A DNA stretch of 64,000 nt from Branchiostoma floridae. Lineage: Eukaryota; Chordata; Leptocardii; Amphioxiformes; Branchiostomatidae. A program made the position numbers and the translations under genes. Below are positions 12,201-23,400 of the stretch, in pieces (position 1 is the stretch's first letter; each line of letters opens with the position of its first letter). The notes below the pieces were generated by a model. The model saw only the letters and a program-made list of their open reading frames with translations, searched no databases and was not told the origin of the DNA. Location: positions 10,010,971 to 10,074,970 of the forward strand of contig NC_049993.1 in assembly GCF_000003815.2 (NCBI RefSeq), given 5' to 3'.

Positions 12201-15200
12201 GCTATATGACAATAGCGTTAATGACCCGCCTGTTCCTTGGTGTATATGGTGTCATAACGCCTGCATGGTCCTTTGCTATAACCACCTCATAAAGCAAAGG
12301 CCCAGGCGTTATGACACCATCTACACCTCGGGGCGGGTCATTAACCTTTAATTCAAAGGAGCCAGTAAATTGGTGTATAAATGACATTATGGGTTACTGA
12401 GTACAAATAACGGTTTTACCTTATTTGCAGTTGAGGCAGTGATATACATAAAGATACAAAACCCTCCACCCAACAGCACCGCTACATCAACAGCGATAAG
12501 GTAGACGCGGTGACGCTTCGTCTTGCAGTTTCGAAAGAGTCCACAAACGTTCGCTGCAACGTTGCAACCTGTGTGGAGCCAATGAAATGAATTGAATAAA
12601 CTTGACCAAATGCCAGCACGCACCAAGCGTTACAAAATAGGTCCTTAACCATATCTCACCCAGCTCTTGGACGAAAATGTAAATGAATAGACGATTTTGT
12701 ATATAAAGTTAATTAATAAAAGTTAAACCCTTCCCGCGTCTGATGGCGCATAAGGCGGCGCCCATCTCTGTTTCCTTAGCCCTGGGCCACACAACGCAAC
12801 CACTACAGCAGGATCCACTGGTAGTGGTGTGTGTTCAACTTCCATTCTCTTTCCCGAATGCTGAGTGCTAAGCAGAGAAAGCAGCATGTATCATTTTTAA
12901 AGTCTTTGGTATGACTCGGCCGGGGATCGAACTCACGACCTACCGAATGCAAGGCGAACACTCTACCCACTAGGCCATTGCACCGGATTTTGTATATATA
13001 CTGTACATATTTCAATTCCTTTTTAATCGTTTTCATTATGTCTTATCTGTCGGAGCAAGTGTTTTTTAATATACAATGGCTAACACGCAATTCAGCCTAG
13101 GGCTGCAAGATGTTATCCACTCAGTGTATGGTACTGTATTGTTAATTGTTGATGTAAACAATAAACTAAGTTATAAGTTATATGTTTCGTATTTGTTTAT
13201 TGTGGCTGTGTACTATAGTGATTTTCGGTGTGTCTTGTTGTTTGTGTTCTTGTGTGTCCGTAGTTATAATCTCCTTGAAAAATGGAGATATTGTTTTGGA
13301 AGGGTGTGTGTCTGTATGTGTGTGTTTGTGTTTTCGGATTTGGACAGACAGCATAACTCGAGAACCTCCTCGAGAACCTCTTCATGGATTACGATGACAT
13401 TTGGTATATAGGTAGGTGTTGGGAAAACAAAGGTCAAGGTCGATTTTGGCCCCCCTGGTATGTGACCTTGGAACTGCATCAGAACAATTTTTGTATCTTT
13501 TGACCTTGACATGCTATGGCCTTGATTTTGGTGGCTTGTGATGTAAGAAAGCAGAGGCCCCATAGCAGCTTGTTCTTGGACTGCAGAGGTTTTTTTGTCA
13601 AAAATTCTAAATCATGTAAATTAGGACATAATTTGCACCTTTGTCTTACAATACCGTGTCCCCCAAAACTACCATTATTAAGGTTACATTAACATGTACA
13701 CAACCTAAACTTCAATGAATAGAATCGATTCAAATGTACAAGATATATAATCAATGAACTGTTTTTATTGCTCTATGATTGTTCTGGGACATTGCATACA
13801 GTTGCCCATGTGGGACTCGCCAGTGGACGAGAGGGTGGAGAAGGAAGTGCCCACACATCCTTCACCTTAAAAACCCAAGTGCAGGCCAGGCAGACGTGTC
13901 GTCTTAAAAACCCACCCTGTCTGCCTACCGCTGTCAGACCGAGACAGACGCGTACGGATGCCAACAACAACAATGATTGAAATAGAATTCCAAAAACAGA
14001 ATGTACCTCCGCCCTTAGCTTGTTGTAGCGCATCAGCCTTGGCATCCGAGAGTTGGTCAGGACTGTTGCAGCCAGCAGAAGGTTTGATGTGACTCTGCTG
14101 TTCACGATTCTTGCATTTGTCAGGCATTTCATCATCACTGTCGATATATTGATAATCATGGTTGTCTTCGTCACCTTTGACTGCAGCTGTAGCGATAATT
14201 GCCAAGGAAAGTTTAGTTTTCGTATATGCGTAGAAGGAGCCCCTACATTTCAAATCCAATGTAACGCCGTATTCGCCAAGTTTGTTGAGGTACAAATAGA
14301 AGGAGGCCGGCTCTGGTATTGTAAAGCCAGAAGATTGAATTACACCAGGACCCCCCTTCCTAAGAATGGGTTAGCCCAACTCTGCTTAATCAATGAGAAA
14401 GCATTTAGGGATCAAAGTGGCATGACACAGTATTTTTCCTATGGGAATTTACATGGTTAGGGACCCCAAAGTGAAGAGGTTCGACGCCCAAGCAACTGAC
14501 ACAAGGCATATTTTCAAACTACACATGACGTGTCCACATTGGTCTCACTTAATACCGAAAACAACCGAAATCTACCGAAAACAACAGAAAACAACTTGGA
14601 TCTTCAACTTGTTTTCGGTAATTAGTTAAAAAGTTATTTTCGTTAGTTTTCGGTTGTTTTCTTTAATTTTCGTTGTTTTCGGTATTTAATGAGACCCTGT
14701 CACATTCTTCTGCCATCTCAAGCAGAAATCGGACCCGATTGAGCAAGCACACACACAAATAAACCCCAAACAATCTCCATTTTAATGAAGATCATCAAAA
14801 AGTTCTTGAAGTTTACGTGTTCTGATGACCCTGCTGAGCAGAGGTTAAGCAAGAGGATAAGCAGAGGATCTGTTGAAAATGTTTTTAATTATTAGAATTT
14901 CATTATATCGAATTATGAAAAACCGAGTCCGATAATCTGATATATTTTCAATACAGCATACAGTAAATTAGTTGGGAAATAAGCCTTCTCGCAGTAGTTA
15001 ACACGCATGCGCGGGTGAAAAGGACTTTGGGTAATATGTCAAAGTTGAAGGCCCCCCGAAAATCAACATTCCGCCATTTTGCAGGCGCCATTACGTTCCG
15101 AACATTGTTACACAAACCGAAACAATGATAGAGACGAGACTGTTGACGTCTGATGGCCTTCAATATAGAGGGACAGATTTTGTTGGCAGACTATGCTTTA

Positions 15201-16243
15201 TCTACTGCCATTTTTTTCAAAGAAAGAGATATTTTAATGAATGCGATGACCCACGCCCCCATATACTAGTATTAAAATTTTCACCATGTCGTCGTGACTG
15301 ACGAAATTCTGAACTCTTGACCGTCTTAAACGCCATTTCCTGCATTTGAGGGGCATATTCTGCTTGTTAAACTAAGCTAAGTACGATAGTAAAATTTCTA
15401 TTCGTTTAAAGGGTTATGAGAGCGACGCTCTCGCAACATATTGTCTTGCGCCGAAGACGCGGGCCGTCACAAGGGAGGTCTGGCGAAATTTTGAAATCGG
15501 GAAATCTCTGAAACGCCATTTCTTGCATTTTCAGGGGTAAATTTTGCCGGTAGACTAGCTTTATTTGCACAAGGGTTCAGCTTAATTTTTGGAGGGGGGG
15601 GGGGGCTTCCCCCTGTGCCGCCGCCACTGCGAATACGCGGGCTTCGAACGTTTTTCAGCACCTCGGCCAACGTTCGCGTCTCCTGCAAGCTGCGCTTTTA
15701 AGCGAAAAGAAAATCAGCGAGGCATCGGCAACGATTTTTTATAGGGTTTTATGACATTTTGGATCGGTCTTTCGCAAAATTGACAATGTTATCAGTTATA
15801 TTCTATCTACCCCACTCATGCCCAACCATCTCATCTATTACTAATCTAATTCAGGGGGATTCAGTATTGGACAGACGACGCCCGAGTCCCGTCCGATTTG
15901 TGATGGGGCAGATTTTTAGTGAAAAATACGGTCGACGCTCGGGTGATTTTGAAATTTAGCGAACACTAGGAGGTCTTCAAATTCGCTCGATGTTGAATTG
16001 TGACGCAGGCTTCTTTTTGCAAGCGAAAAGATTGAGGCTGCGGTTCACTGCGGAGAATAGTACCCAGGATAGATCGTAGTTTGCCTGCGGGCTACTAAGT
16101 ATTTCCGTAAATGGGGAAATCGTATACGTTTTTTCCCAATCCAGAAGTTGTAACCTACCTTCCTTGGCAGTTAAGTATGACTCCATATTGTCAATGCATC
16201 GAACACTGGTACCTCTGCATGGCTTTTCTTCTGTCGTATCCAT
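9265..16243 (-). CDS. Type II C-type lectin-like receptor, six exons
   Basis: Predicted cell-surface lectin-like receptor of about 370 residues. Exons (minus strand): 16159-16243, 14007-14186, 12420-12568, 10946-11231, about 10245-10498 and 9265-9423. Phases agree, though the exon 5 donor is the weakest (GTCCCG). Exon 1 starts MDTTEEKPCRGTS. Exon 2 is an acidic cytoplasmic region with DEDNHDYQYIDSDDE. Exon 3 has a basic stop (KTKRHR) and one membrane span, VYLIAVDVAVLLGGGFCIFM (from about residue 110), so the N-terminus is inside. Exon 4 is a Pro/Ala/Thr-rich stalk with roughly ten-residue repeats. Exons 5-6 form the CTLD: DGCRIGYTFLAGTC, WIGMEERGSCSWYWVDGS, then GWYPGQPSNGW, DDSDCWW and PYICQC before the stop. 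QPS replaces the usual EPN/QPD, so sugar binding is uncertain. Exon 1 is the least certain. Confidence 0.82.
9484..9545 (+). repeat. GGGCTAGCCC repeat, copy 1
   Basis: Begins CAGGGCTAGCCCTTTG and contains GCTAGTTGAGC. It is a truncated relative of copies at 19140-19235 and 20338-20430, whose ends read CAGCCGAATAAA. It probably represents the 3' end of a retroposon. Confidence 0.55.
9838..9925 (+). repeat. Tandem CTCCGGAGCAG + poly-T repeat
   Basis: Four copies of ACTCCGGAGCAG separated by T runs of 9-14, in the last intron of the lectin gene. The unit core CTCCGGAG is palindromic. A degenerate fifth copy (CTCCAAAGCAA) follows. Confidence 0.9.
10681..10775 (+). repeat. 30-bp tandem repeat, three copies
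   Basis: Unit AACTGGATAAGAGCCCCGGC plus AACTAGTTT, three copies with a few substitutions, in the intron between lectin exons 4 and 5. Confidence 0.9.
12217..12345. mobile_element. Palindromic MITE, 129 bp
   Basis: The left arm GTTAATGACCCGCC ... GGTGTCATAACGCCTG is mirrored by CAGGCGTTATGACACC ... GGCGGGTCATTAAC, with a short centre. Non-coding; it lies just downstream of lectin exon 3. Related words (ATGACGCCGTAAC) occur near 11970. Confidence 0.8.
12775..12992 (-). mobile_element. tRNA-derived SINE
   Basis: On the minus strand it starts with a tRNA-like head: an A box in TGGCCTAGTGGGTAGAG and a B box in GAGTTCGATCCCCGG at the usual spacing of about 35 bases. A non-tRNA body follows, with AAAGACTTTAAAAATG. 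The head has lost the acceptor-stem pairing of a working tRNA gene, so it is called a SINE and not a tRNA. Confidence 0.8.
13262..13640 (+). repeat. Interspersed repeat R, copy 2
   Basis: CTCCTTGAAAAATGGAGATA, a GTGT tract, CAGCATAACTCGAGAACC, then GGTATATAGGTAGGTGTTGG and GTATGTGACCTTGGAACTGC. Same order of blocks as in 17036-17815. Lectin intron; non-coding. Confidence 0.75.
14541..14696. mobile_element. Foldback MITE built from CCGAAAACAAC units
   Basis: Ends GGTCTCACTTAATACCGAAA and TTTCGGTATTTAATGAGACC are inverted. The arms are filled with CCGAAAACAAC / GTTGTTTTCGG words, so the whole element can fold on itself. The flanks TGTCCACATT and TGTCACATT may be an imperfect target duplication. 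Upstream of lectin exon 2. Confidence 0.8.
15000..15175. mobile_element. MITE family M1, copy 2 (partial)
   Basis: ACACGCATGCGCGG, GGGTAATATGTCAAAGTTGA and a right-hand CCTTCAATATAGAG match the arms of the copies at 2141 and 22776. Lectin intron 1. Confidence 0.55.
15330..15620. repeat. Fragments of a repeat with CGCCATTTCCTGCATTT blocks
   Basis: Two related blocks (AACGCCATTTCCTGCATTTG near 15331, and a second near 15511) are followed by a G-rich stretch and CGCGGGC words. The same signature occurs at 50440-50630. Non-coding TE debris. Confidence 0.5.
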
Positions 16244-16685
16244 CGTGTACCTAGAATGTAGCAACTGAACGAACTGAACACGAGAAATCTTCTTTCTGCT
16301 ATTTGGCGATAAATTTGGATGTGATAATACCGACTGCTCCGGCCAATCAGTCTGCTGGAATGCTATGCTTTTTTTTAAATACATACATACATACATGTAC
16401 AAAGTAACACAGTGACCTTTCAGGCAACTTGTCTAGACTACTCACGTAGATGTATACAATCTCATGAAAAATCCATTCACGTAGTTCAATGTTCAAATAC
16501 GTAATGGAAAATCCAAAAAGTAATCTAGTGAATTGTCTGCACTGCAGATAGAAAATATGATGACACCCACGGGTAGAATGGCAATACCATGTGATAAGTT
16601 GATTTATTCATCATTACTGTGAAAAATAACACGTCATGCAGTCATGGCTACCCAACTATCCAGAGGCTTAGTAACAATACAAATT

Positions 16686-17842
16686 AGGGGTGGGTACCAG
16701 TACAGAAAAATAAGGTCCTCGTCCTGGCCCTGATTCAGTATGTGAAAACTTGTGAATAGACTATACTCAAAACAGTGGTCCATTTCGCTACAAAGACATC
16801 TGTTTTGTGGAGTATTCGGCTCCCATTGGTGTTTTAAAATCCTACAAGACTGTAAAACTTGGTAGAAATGACAACATACTCAGGTCTACTTCTCCCTTGT
16901 TATTTTCTTCGACAGGTAAGTCCCAACACGTGTAAATGCCTGATCAGGTAATCTGTTCATTTTCCAATAGGTCCAACATCCGGACCACCGATTTTTTTCA
17001 GGTCCGGTTTTTCCGGACCGGTCCAATAAGAACAAGAGTTCGGAGACCTCATATCTCCATGAAATAAATCTGATTATGTAAATGATTTCCACATTTACAT
17101 AATATATGCTTGGTGATATACACATTTGAATAACGTACACTGGTCACAATGTTTGGCGCAATCATTTGCCATTTAGAAGAATTATAGCACTTTTACATTG
17201 ATCATGCAAATTAGGGACGTATTTGCATAATTTATATCTGCTAATGTTCCACCAGCCACAAACTACATATATGGTAGGTATTTGAGTCCTACAATGGTAA
17301 ACACTACAAATATAGATTTCCCTCATTAATTGTGCAAATTAAGTGTCAATTTGCATAATTTGCACTTGATGATGTACATCTCTGTCTAAGCTAACTACAC
17401 ACCAAATATCATCTAAATTTGTCGTTCCCTTGTCCAGTTATCCTCTTTAGAAGATTTTGAGAAAAACGCCCCTGCAGTTCCAGAGCAACCTGCTAGGGGA
17501 CCCAAACATGCACAACATATTCCTCAGGTCACGAGCTATCTGCCACAAAAAAATCAAGACCATCCAGGTCAAAAGATACAAAAAAATGGAATTTCTGCTG
17601 CAGTACCAAGGTCACATACCAGGGGACTCAAAATTGACCTTAACCTTTGTCTGCCCGACATCTACCCACATACCAAATATCATAGCAATCCGTATAGAGG
17701 TTCTTGAGTTATGCTGACCACGAATATCCAGAAACACAAACACACACACACACACACAGACAGACACACGCACAGATACACCCAAAACTATATGTCCATT
17801 TTCATGGAGATAAAAATCGGTTTTGTACCGGTACCTAGCCCT
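16686..17842 (-). mobile_element. Interspersed repeat A, copy 2, split by a nested repeat
   Basis: The left end GGGGTGGGTACCAGTACAG runs through blocks shared with 1112-1555 (for example GTTTTGTGGAGTATT) up to CCGGACCGGTCC at about 17032. The matching terminal block, GGTTTTGTACCGGTACC, is found only at 17817-17835. Repeat R fills the space between, so it was inserted later. Confidence 0.65.
17036..17815 (-). repeat. Interspersed repeat R, copy 3 (nested, fullest copy)
   Basis: On the minus strand: CTCCATGAAAATGGACATAT, a (GT)n tract, a CAGCATAACTCAAGAACC-like block, GGTATGTGGGTAGATGTCGG, then AT-rich blocks with TTTGCATAATT, ending near TTCATGGAGATATGAGG. The outermost words CTCCATGAAA and TTTCATGGAG are inverted with respect to each other. 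No open frame of note. Confidence 0.65.
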
Positions 17843-18342
17843 AATACAAATTGTTGCATTGCACACACAAAGACTACTTTACGTAGGTTATATAAATTAC
17901 TGAGTATATATCCCAGTGTTGTGCCCTAAAACTGTTCGAACACCACTTTACTGACTCTATCGAATCATGTAAATGAGTACCTATCAGCAGTTAAAACATG
18001 AACCATATATGCTGAGGAAAAATAGAAGCTCAGAATATTTAAAGTCAACTATTTAAAACTCAAACTATGAACGTTCGGTTGATTATGAGATAACGTTCAT
18101 TGTACATATAGTGGTTTTGCCTTTAACTACGATGATATCATTGTATCGGTTTTTAAAATAGTTTTTATGCCAATAAAGCCTAGTGCTAGGGGTTAGATAT
18201 TTGAGAGATTCGAACAAAAAGTTTTCGATGAACGTTTCACGTTAGACTGTACCTAGTACAAGTAAACGAACTGAAATGTCAACACAGGGCGTAACCACAT
18301 AATTGGTCGCAGAAAGAAACATGCGCATGGTAATATCAAATG

Positions 18343-18560
18343 GTTGTGACGTCGTGTGTGGCGTAACTGGTACGAGCTTTCGGCTTAGAATCTAGAGGTC
18401 CTGAGTTCGATACCCGCCGTGCTCTCGACGTTGTGCCCTTAATTGCGGGAAAGGCACTTTCATGTCGGGGAGGTAAAAAGTAAAAACTACCTTCACCTTC
18501 TGTCTGTACTGTGTATGTGGCACTGTCAATATAAGTTGCAGTGCCACATTGTCCTCGTCT
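18343..18560 (+). mobile_element. tRNA-derived SINE
   Basis: A-box-like TGGCGTAACTGGTACGAGC and B-box-like GAGTTCGATACCCGCCG head, then GTTGTGCCCTTAATTGCGGG and AAAGGCACTTTCATG in the body. The body resembles the CCTTGGGAAAGGCACTT block seen in several SINE families (inference). Confidence 0.75.
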
Positions 18561-18699
18561 GTCCAAAAGCAAATAGGAAAACAAACTATCAAATGGTTGC
18601 GTTGTTATGTACGGGAGATTCATTCCTCGAAACCAATCATGAGCAACTTACACCCCCACTCTCAATTTTGCTGAGATTCATTTGGGAGATATTTTAAGA

Positions 18700-19010
18700 A
18701 GCAATGCTGCGATCGGGAGAGCAAGACTTATACCCTACGTGCAATCGTGCGCGATCTTTAAGCCAAGGGCGCAAACCGCCGTACGTGCAATTTCCTCGTA
18801 CGTTTTTTGGGCAGGCCACGTCCGCCACGTATTTCTGAAAACGTTCAGGCTGTACAGGGCAGGCGCGTCGCCCGTAATGGCACGTACGGGGGGCCCGATG
18901 GCGCACAAAGTTTTGCCTGCACGTAAAGTTCTACGGCCCAAATTATTGCCCACGTTTTGGCACGTAGATAGCACGTATTTGCACGTGCGGTGGACTGTGC
19001 CCTTAGCTTT
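18700..19010. repeat. Repeat rich in CACGTA/TACGTG words
   Basis: A GC-richer block with many GCACGTA, CGTACG and CACGT words on both strands. It is flanked by AT-rich sequence and has no credible coding frame. Base composition unlike the neighbourhood suggests an inserted element. Confidence 0.5.
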
Positions 19011-19139
19011 ACATGAAAAATCTCTGTGAAAAGTTTATTTGCTGTTCTACGTCAAATATGTTGACACTGGTGACTGTAACTGTCTTTTGTTTTAAGTATA
19101 AAGAACACATTAGGTCTATAACAGCAATATATGTAACAT

Positions 19140-19235
19140 GTATTGTTCTTTCCCAGGGCTAGCCCTTGGCAATAGCCTATGGCTAGTTGGGCAGCCCTGG
19201 CTGTCTGTAAACAGCCGAACGAATAAATAAATAAA
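19140..19235 (+). repeat. GGGCTAGCCC repeat, copy 2
   Basis: CAGGGCTAGCCCTTGG, GGCTAGTTGGGCAGCCCTGG and CAGCCGAACGAATAAATAA tail. The simple AATAAA-type tail suggests a retroposon 3' end. The remainder of 16244-20444 outside the listed repeats shows nothing supportable. Confidence 0.65.
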
Positions 19236-20337
19236 AAAAACAGCAAGACTGTTTTCTGTTTACTTGGTCCGCTCTTATTATTTTTTGCCAAAATCCGCAA
19301 ACCAATAGATCAAATTGTTGTCGCCTCAACATATGAAAATAACGATAGCGCGTGAGTAGGGTATTCACAAACTGACAACATTCAGTATCTCTACTGTAAG
19401 TCACTCGGCCTGGGTTTTCTCCAGATGTTCTTGTCGTTTGCCTGCCAAGTTAGTTAGCAGATGACAGGTAGTCCAGAAAAAATGGCCACACCACTTAAAA
19501 TGTTTGACGGGATAAAATCTGACTCATCTACACTTTATCTACTAACTGTAGATAAAGGAGTTTCAATGAATTCGACCGTCTTTTTTTAAACAGACGACCA
19601 AGGAAATTGATTTAGCCAGGTATGAATTCTTCCTTGGGGTCAATGACTGGTCTTTTTTTCTATGTTGCATTTTCTTTGTGGCAGCTTCTACCTTTCTTGC
19701 TAACAGCAATACCCTACAAAATCAATCGCGTAAAACAACAATCTTCATACAAACAGCCAGGTGAAAGGATAGAACACAAATACAACACACCTACAACATC
19801 GATCATTTATACTGCATAAACAATAAAACCGTCGCCATGGCAATAGTTTTTAAAGCCACACTTATTTTCTTTCTTTTTATACATCTACTAGGTCAAAACA
19901 AACGACGTAGGCTGAAAGATATACAGTCACCTAAAATATGATACAATGTCTTGGTTTTTCGATCAGGACATCAAAACCTGGCATTGGAATATTTCTTTCT
20001 TTTTATATATCCATATAAACTGGATCACTACAAGATTTTAGCTGTATGTTTCGTATTGTCACCAGGATGTTTATTTCAAACAACCAAGCCTTATGAAAGT
20101 TACTATAGATTACAACAAACACTCTTCTTACTGAACGATTCGCACTGTAATATGTATAAATTATAGCGTTCACACGTGGTAATCGCTCAAACTTGCCTTA
20201 AATAGATAACCTAGTAATATTACTTCTATCTTAGACTGATAGCACAGATCGTACGACTGCTAGTCAAGCTGTAAACATGGATTGCCTCTGTAGTCAAAGT
20301 TACCTGTATCGTTAATGCTGTTACTGTATATTGTATT

Positions 20338-20430
20338 GTTACCAGGGCTAGCCTTTGATAATAGCATCCGGCTAGTTGAGTAGCCCTAGCTGTATTTCTC
20401 ATGATTATACAGCCGAATAAATCAAATGAA
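20338..20430 (+). repeat. GGGCTAGCCC repeat, copy 3
   Basis: CAGGGCTAGCCTTTGATAAT, GGCTAGTTGAGTAGCCC and CAGCCGAATAAATC. It lies just past the stop codon of the minus-strand CCP/vWFA gene and would be in its 3' untranslated region. Confidence 0.65.
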
Positions 20431-20444
20431 TAATGTAAAAAAAT

Positions 20445-23400
20445 CTACAGATTGCAGAGAGCCTGTACAATCTGATTGATGTTCTGAGACAGGCCGATGA
20501 AGTCAGTCAGCTCAAAAACGCGGCTTGGGACGTTGTTTGTAATCTGTAGTAGTTGTGTGCTGTCGTAGCCAGACACTCCGATGGCGAACACTGTTACTCC
20601 GTCCGCAGTAAGAGCCCGGGAGGGCGCGACCACGCTATCATGGGAACTTCCGTCTGTCACAACTATCATAATCTGAAACGATATTTTAATAAATGATAGA
20701 CGCTTATTGAATATCTATGCTCCCACAAGGTGAGGTGATAAAGTATTGCAGTAATATAATGATACTTTACCTTACTATTAATACTGGAGTGCCTCAGGGC
20801 ATTATACTCGGACCTTTACTATTCCTCACCTACATGAATGATCTACATGTAGTAGGCAACCTCAATTGCAACATCATAACTTTGCCGACGATTGTGTAAT
20901 TTACAAAAAACACTCCTACAGTCAAGCATTAACAGAATGGATAACTCGCAAAAGGATTGGAAATTGAATCTACATAGCGGACAAATGCCATGTCATGAGA
21001 TTCATATTCAATTTTCTATGTGAGCCATTTCTGCTGTCACGAGTAAACGGTCATTTTAGACATGGTCTGCACTGACTCCTGAATGATTCATTATCTTGTG
21101 TGCTTATTAATTAATTGCATGGTGATGACAAATTTTTCGAAATATGAAGTTACCCTTCGAATAGGCGATGGCCTCCAGGCAGCATGTTGCCGTGCGAAGT
21201 CCATTGCAGCTCCGGTTAGAGTGCCCCCGTTTTGGTATGTAATGGCACTAATAGCATTCACTGTAGCCGTCTGACTGGTATGACTGCCTAGGTTAAACTC
21301 CAAGCTGCAAAGAAAACATACCGCGGTGGTACCTACATTACTGTTTTCACATGTAGACCACGACGAATATTTGTCACCGGGTACAGAGTTCATTTTTACT
21401 CCAAGTTTATAAAAAATCCGGGGCCTGGCCAGGCCCAAATATAACCCGGTAGCCACCGAGTGTCCCATGGGGTAAAGAGGATGTAGCCCCAAACAGCCCT
21501 GAAGGGCCTCACTGTGTCGCCATTTGCAATCTACCTAGTTTGTTTTATACCCTGTTGTGGCTAGGTGTGCTCTCTTAATCTGGAGATATGAACCTAGCAA
21601 GATGGACTTTTCACGACCTTATTTTCCGGTTTCTGACGTTTAAAAGTGCCCTGAAAACTCATCTAATAGACCTAGTCACATGTAGCCTGTTTCACTTATT
21701 ATCTTAATTCATAACATTAACTATTCTATTATCTTTATTGTACCGTTATCATATCCTATGTATTGCTTTACATTGTTATTTATCGATTATAATCAATTTT
21801 GTTTTGTATAGAGAAGGAGAGCCGAGTTTAAGCTATATACGTTCCCCCTTCTCCTGCACCTGTATTATTTATTGTTATTCCTGTGATATTTTATGTGGCT
21901 TCTTGTTGTGAAAATGAATAAATAAACAAACAAACAAACAAACAAAATAAGTACAAGCTATAGCAGTCTATTTTTGCTGCGATGAAAGTGTTCACTTACG
22001 TGTTGCTTGATGAGTACTGCACCACTCCGACCCTGGTGGCTGTGGCACCGATGATAAAAGTGCTGACGATATTCGCAACAAATGTCTTCACGGCATCAAA
22101 GTTCCCAGTGCCAACACTGCCCGATCCGTCCAGAACAAAGAACAGATCTGAACTCGCTTTAAGCAAAAAAAGGAAGAAATGAATGTAGAAATATAATGTG
22201 AAGTATGCATTACCACATTTTACATTATACCATCAATATACATCTAGCAGCAATACTTCTTGTAATAAGGGATCAGGAACAGCTATACTGAGATCGATCA
22301 CATTTCCATTGTTTCCTAATAAATGTCAATGTTAGCGTTTCACAAAGATCCAACTTTGTTGTCATATGGTCGAATCACGGTCGACTTATTTCATAATTAG
22401 GCAAAGAGTGCGCATTGTCACCAAAACAATCGCATAGCATCAATGATCTGCATGTGTACCCACCTACACATACGCACACAGCGTTGCTCTCAGACCACGT
22501 GCCATCAGCCTGGCAGGTCCGACTGATTTTGTTGCTGCCGGTAGACAACCCGAAGCCATCGTGACAGGTGAAGTTACACGTCTCGGGATGGCGGAAGGCG
22601 GAAGGCAGGATGGCGCTGTTACAGGACATTTTTCCATTCATGGGACTGGATAGAGTCGGGCATCTCACACCTAAACAGGGACATGCGACGATGTTAACCA
22701 TTAGGAACGTTTATACTAGTAGTTTTTAAAGCAACGAGACGCCTCAGCCTAGCCACCAATAATCTTTTTTACATGTCCGAGTACGCATGAATGAATTATG
22801 GGTTATATGTGAAATGTGAAGGCTTGCAAACCGTTGTCGTCTCGAATATTGCCTCGATTTGCACAATATTGTCCAGAAGTGCTCTGTTTGTGTCTCAGGG
22901 GCCTTCACCTTTGACATATTACCCACAATTCTTGTTGCTGCACATGCGTACTCGGAAGTGTGAACGAGCTTATATGCTCGAACAGAGTCGTATTGAAGAA
23001 CTTCATAGTGTCACCGGATAAACTGAACTGAACTGACTGAGTGCCAGATGCACACATAGCGGGGAGTTCAGATGCAGCAACTAGCTTTGTTATCACGCAA
23101 AATAGATGGTATTAATTGGTAAATATTGCCGGGTACATCAACTATTATTAATATTACAGCTAGACTAAGTATTTTATTTAGAATGCTAACGACGCCGTTA
23201 CATACCAATGCATTTTGCGTCGCTACCAGACCAAGTTGCATCAGCCTTGCAGTGCCTCGCACTGCTGCTTGTGGGAGTCAGTTCGTAGCCTGTGTCGCAG
23301 GCGAAGCTGCAGGCCTCGGGATGGCGGAATTCGTAGCCACTGTCACACGTCATACTGCCGTTCAGAGGACTAGACAGGTCCGGGCATTTCACAGCTGCAA

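Larger units (their letters stand above)
20445..22156 (-). other. Exons 20-22 of the CCP/vWFA gene: vWFA domain and stop
   Basis: Exon 20 has DLFFVLDGSGSVG (MIDAS DxSxS). Exon 21 has LEFNLGSHTSQTATV and NGGTLTGAAMDFARQH, with the MIDAS Thr. Exon 22 has IMIVVTDGSSHDSV, with the MIDAS Asp, then GVTVFAIGVSGYDSTQL and the stop right after IVQALCNL. All metal-site residues are present, so divalent-cation-dependent ligand binding is plausible. The domain is about 177 residues, normal for the family. Confidence 0.9.

Noticed and set aside
12930-12992. tRNA gene candidate
   Set aside because: A and B boxes are present, but the acceptor stem does not pair and a SINE body follows directly, so it is the head of a SINE.
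13867-14295. Start of the lectin gene at MYLNKLGEYG in the same frame as exon 2
   Set aside because: The upstream part has no lectin-tail character and lies beyond a good acceptor (GCTACAG). An upstream exon in matching phase at 16159-16243 gives a better start. Not excluded.
20445-22156. vWFA exons as a separate small secreted gene
   Set aside because: Exon 20 begins in phase 1 after a good acceptor and joins the CCP exon 19 in phase. No start codon or signal peptide was found before it.
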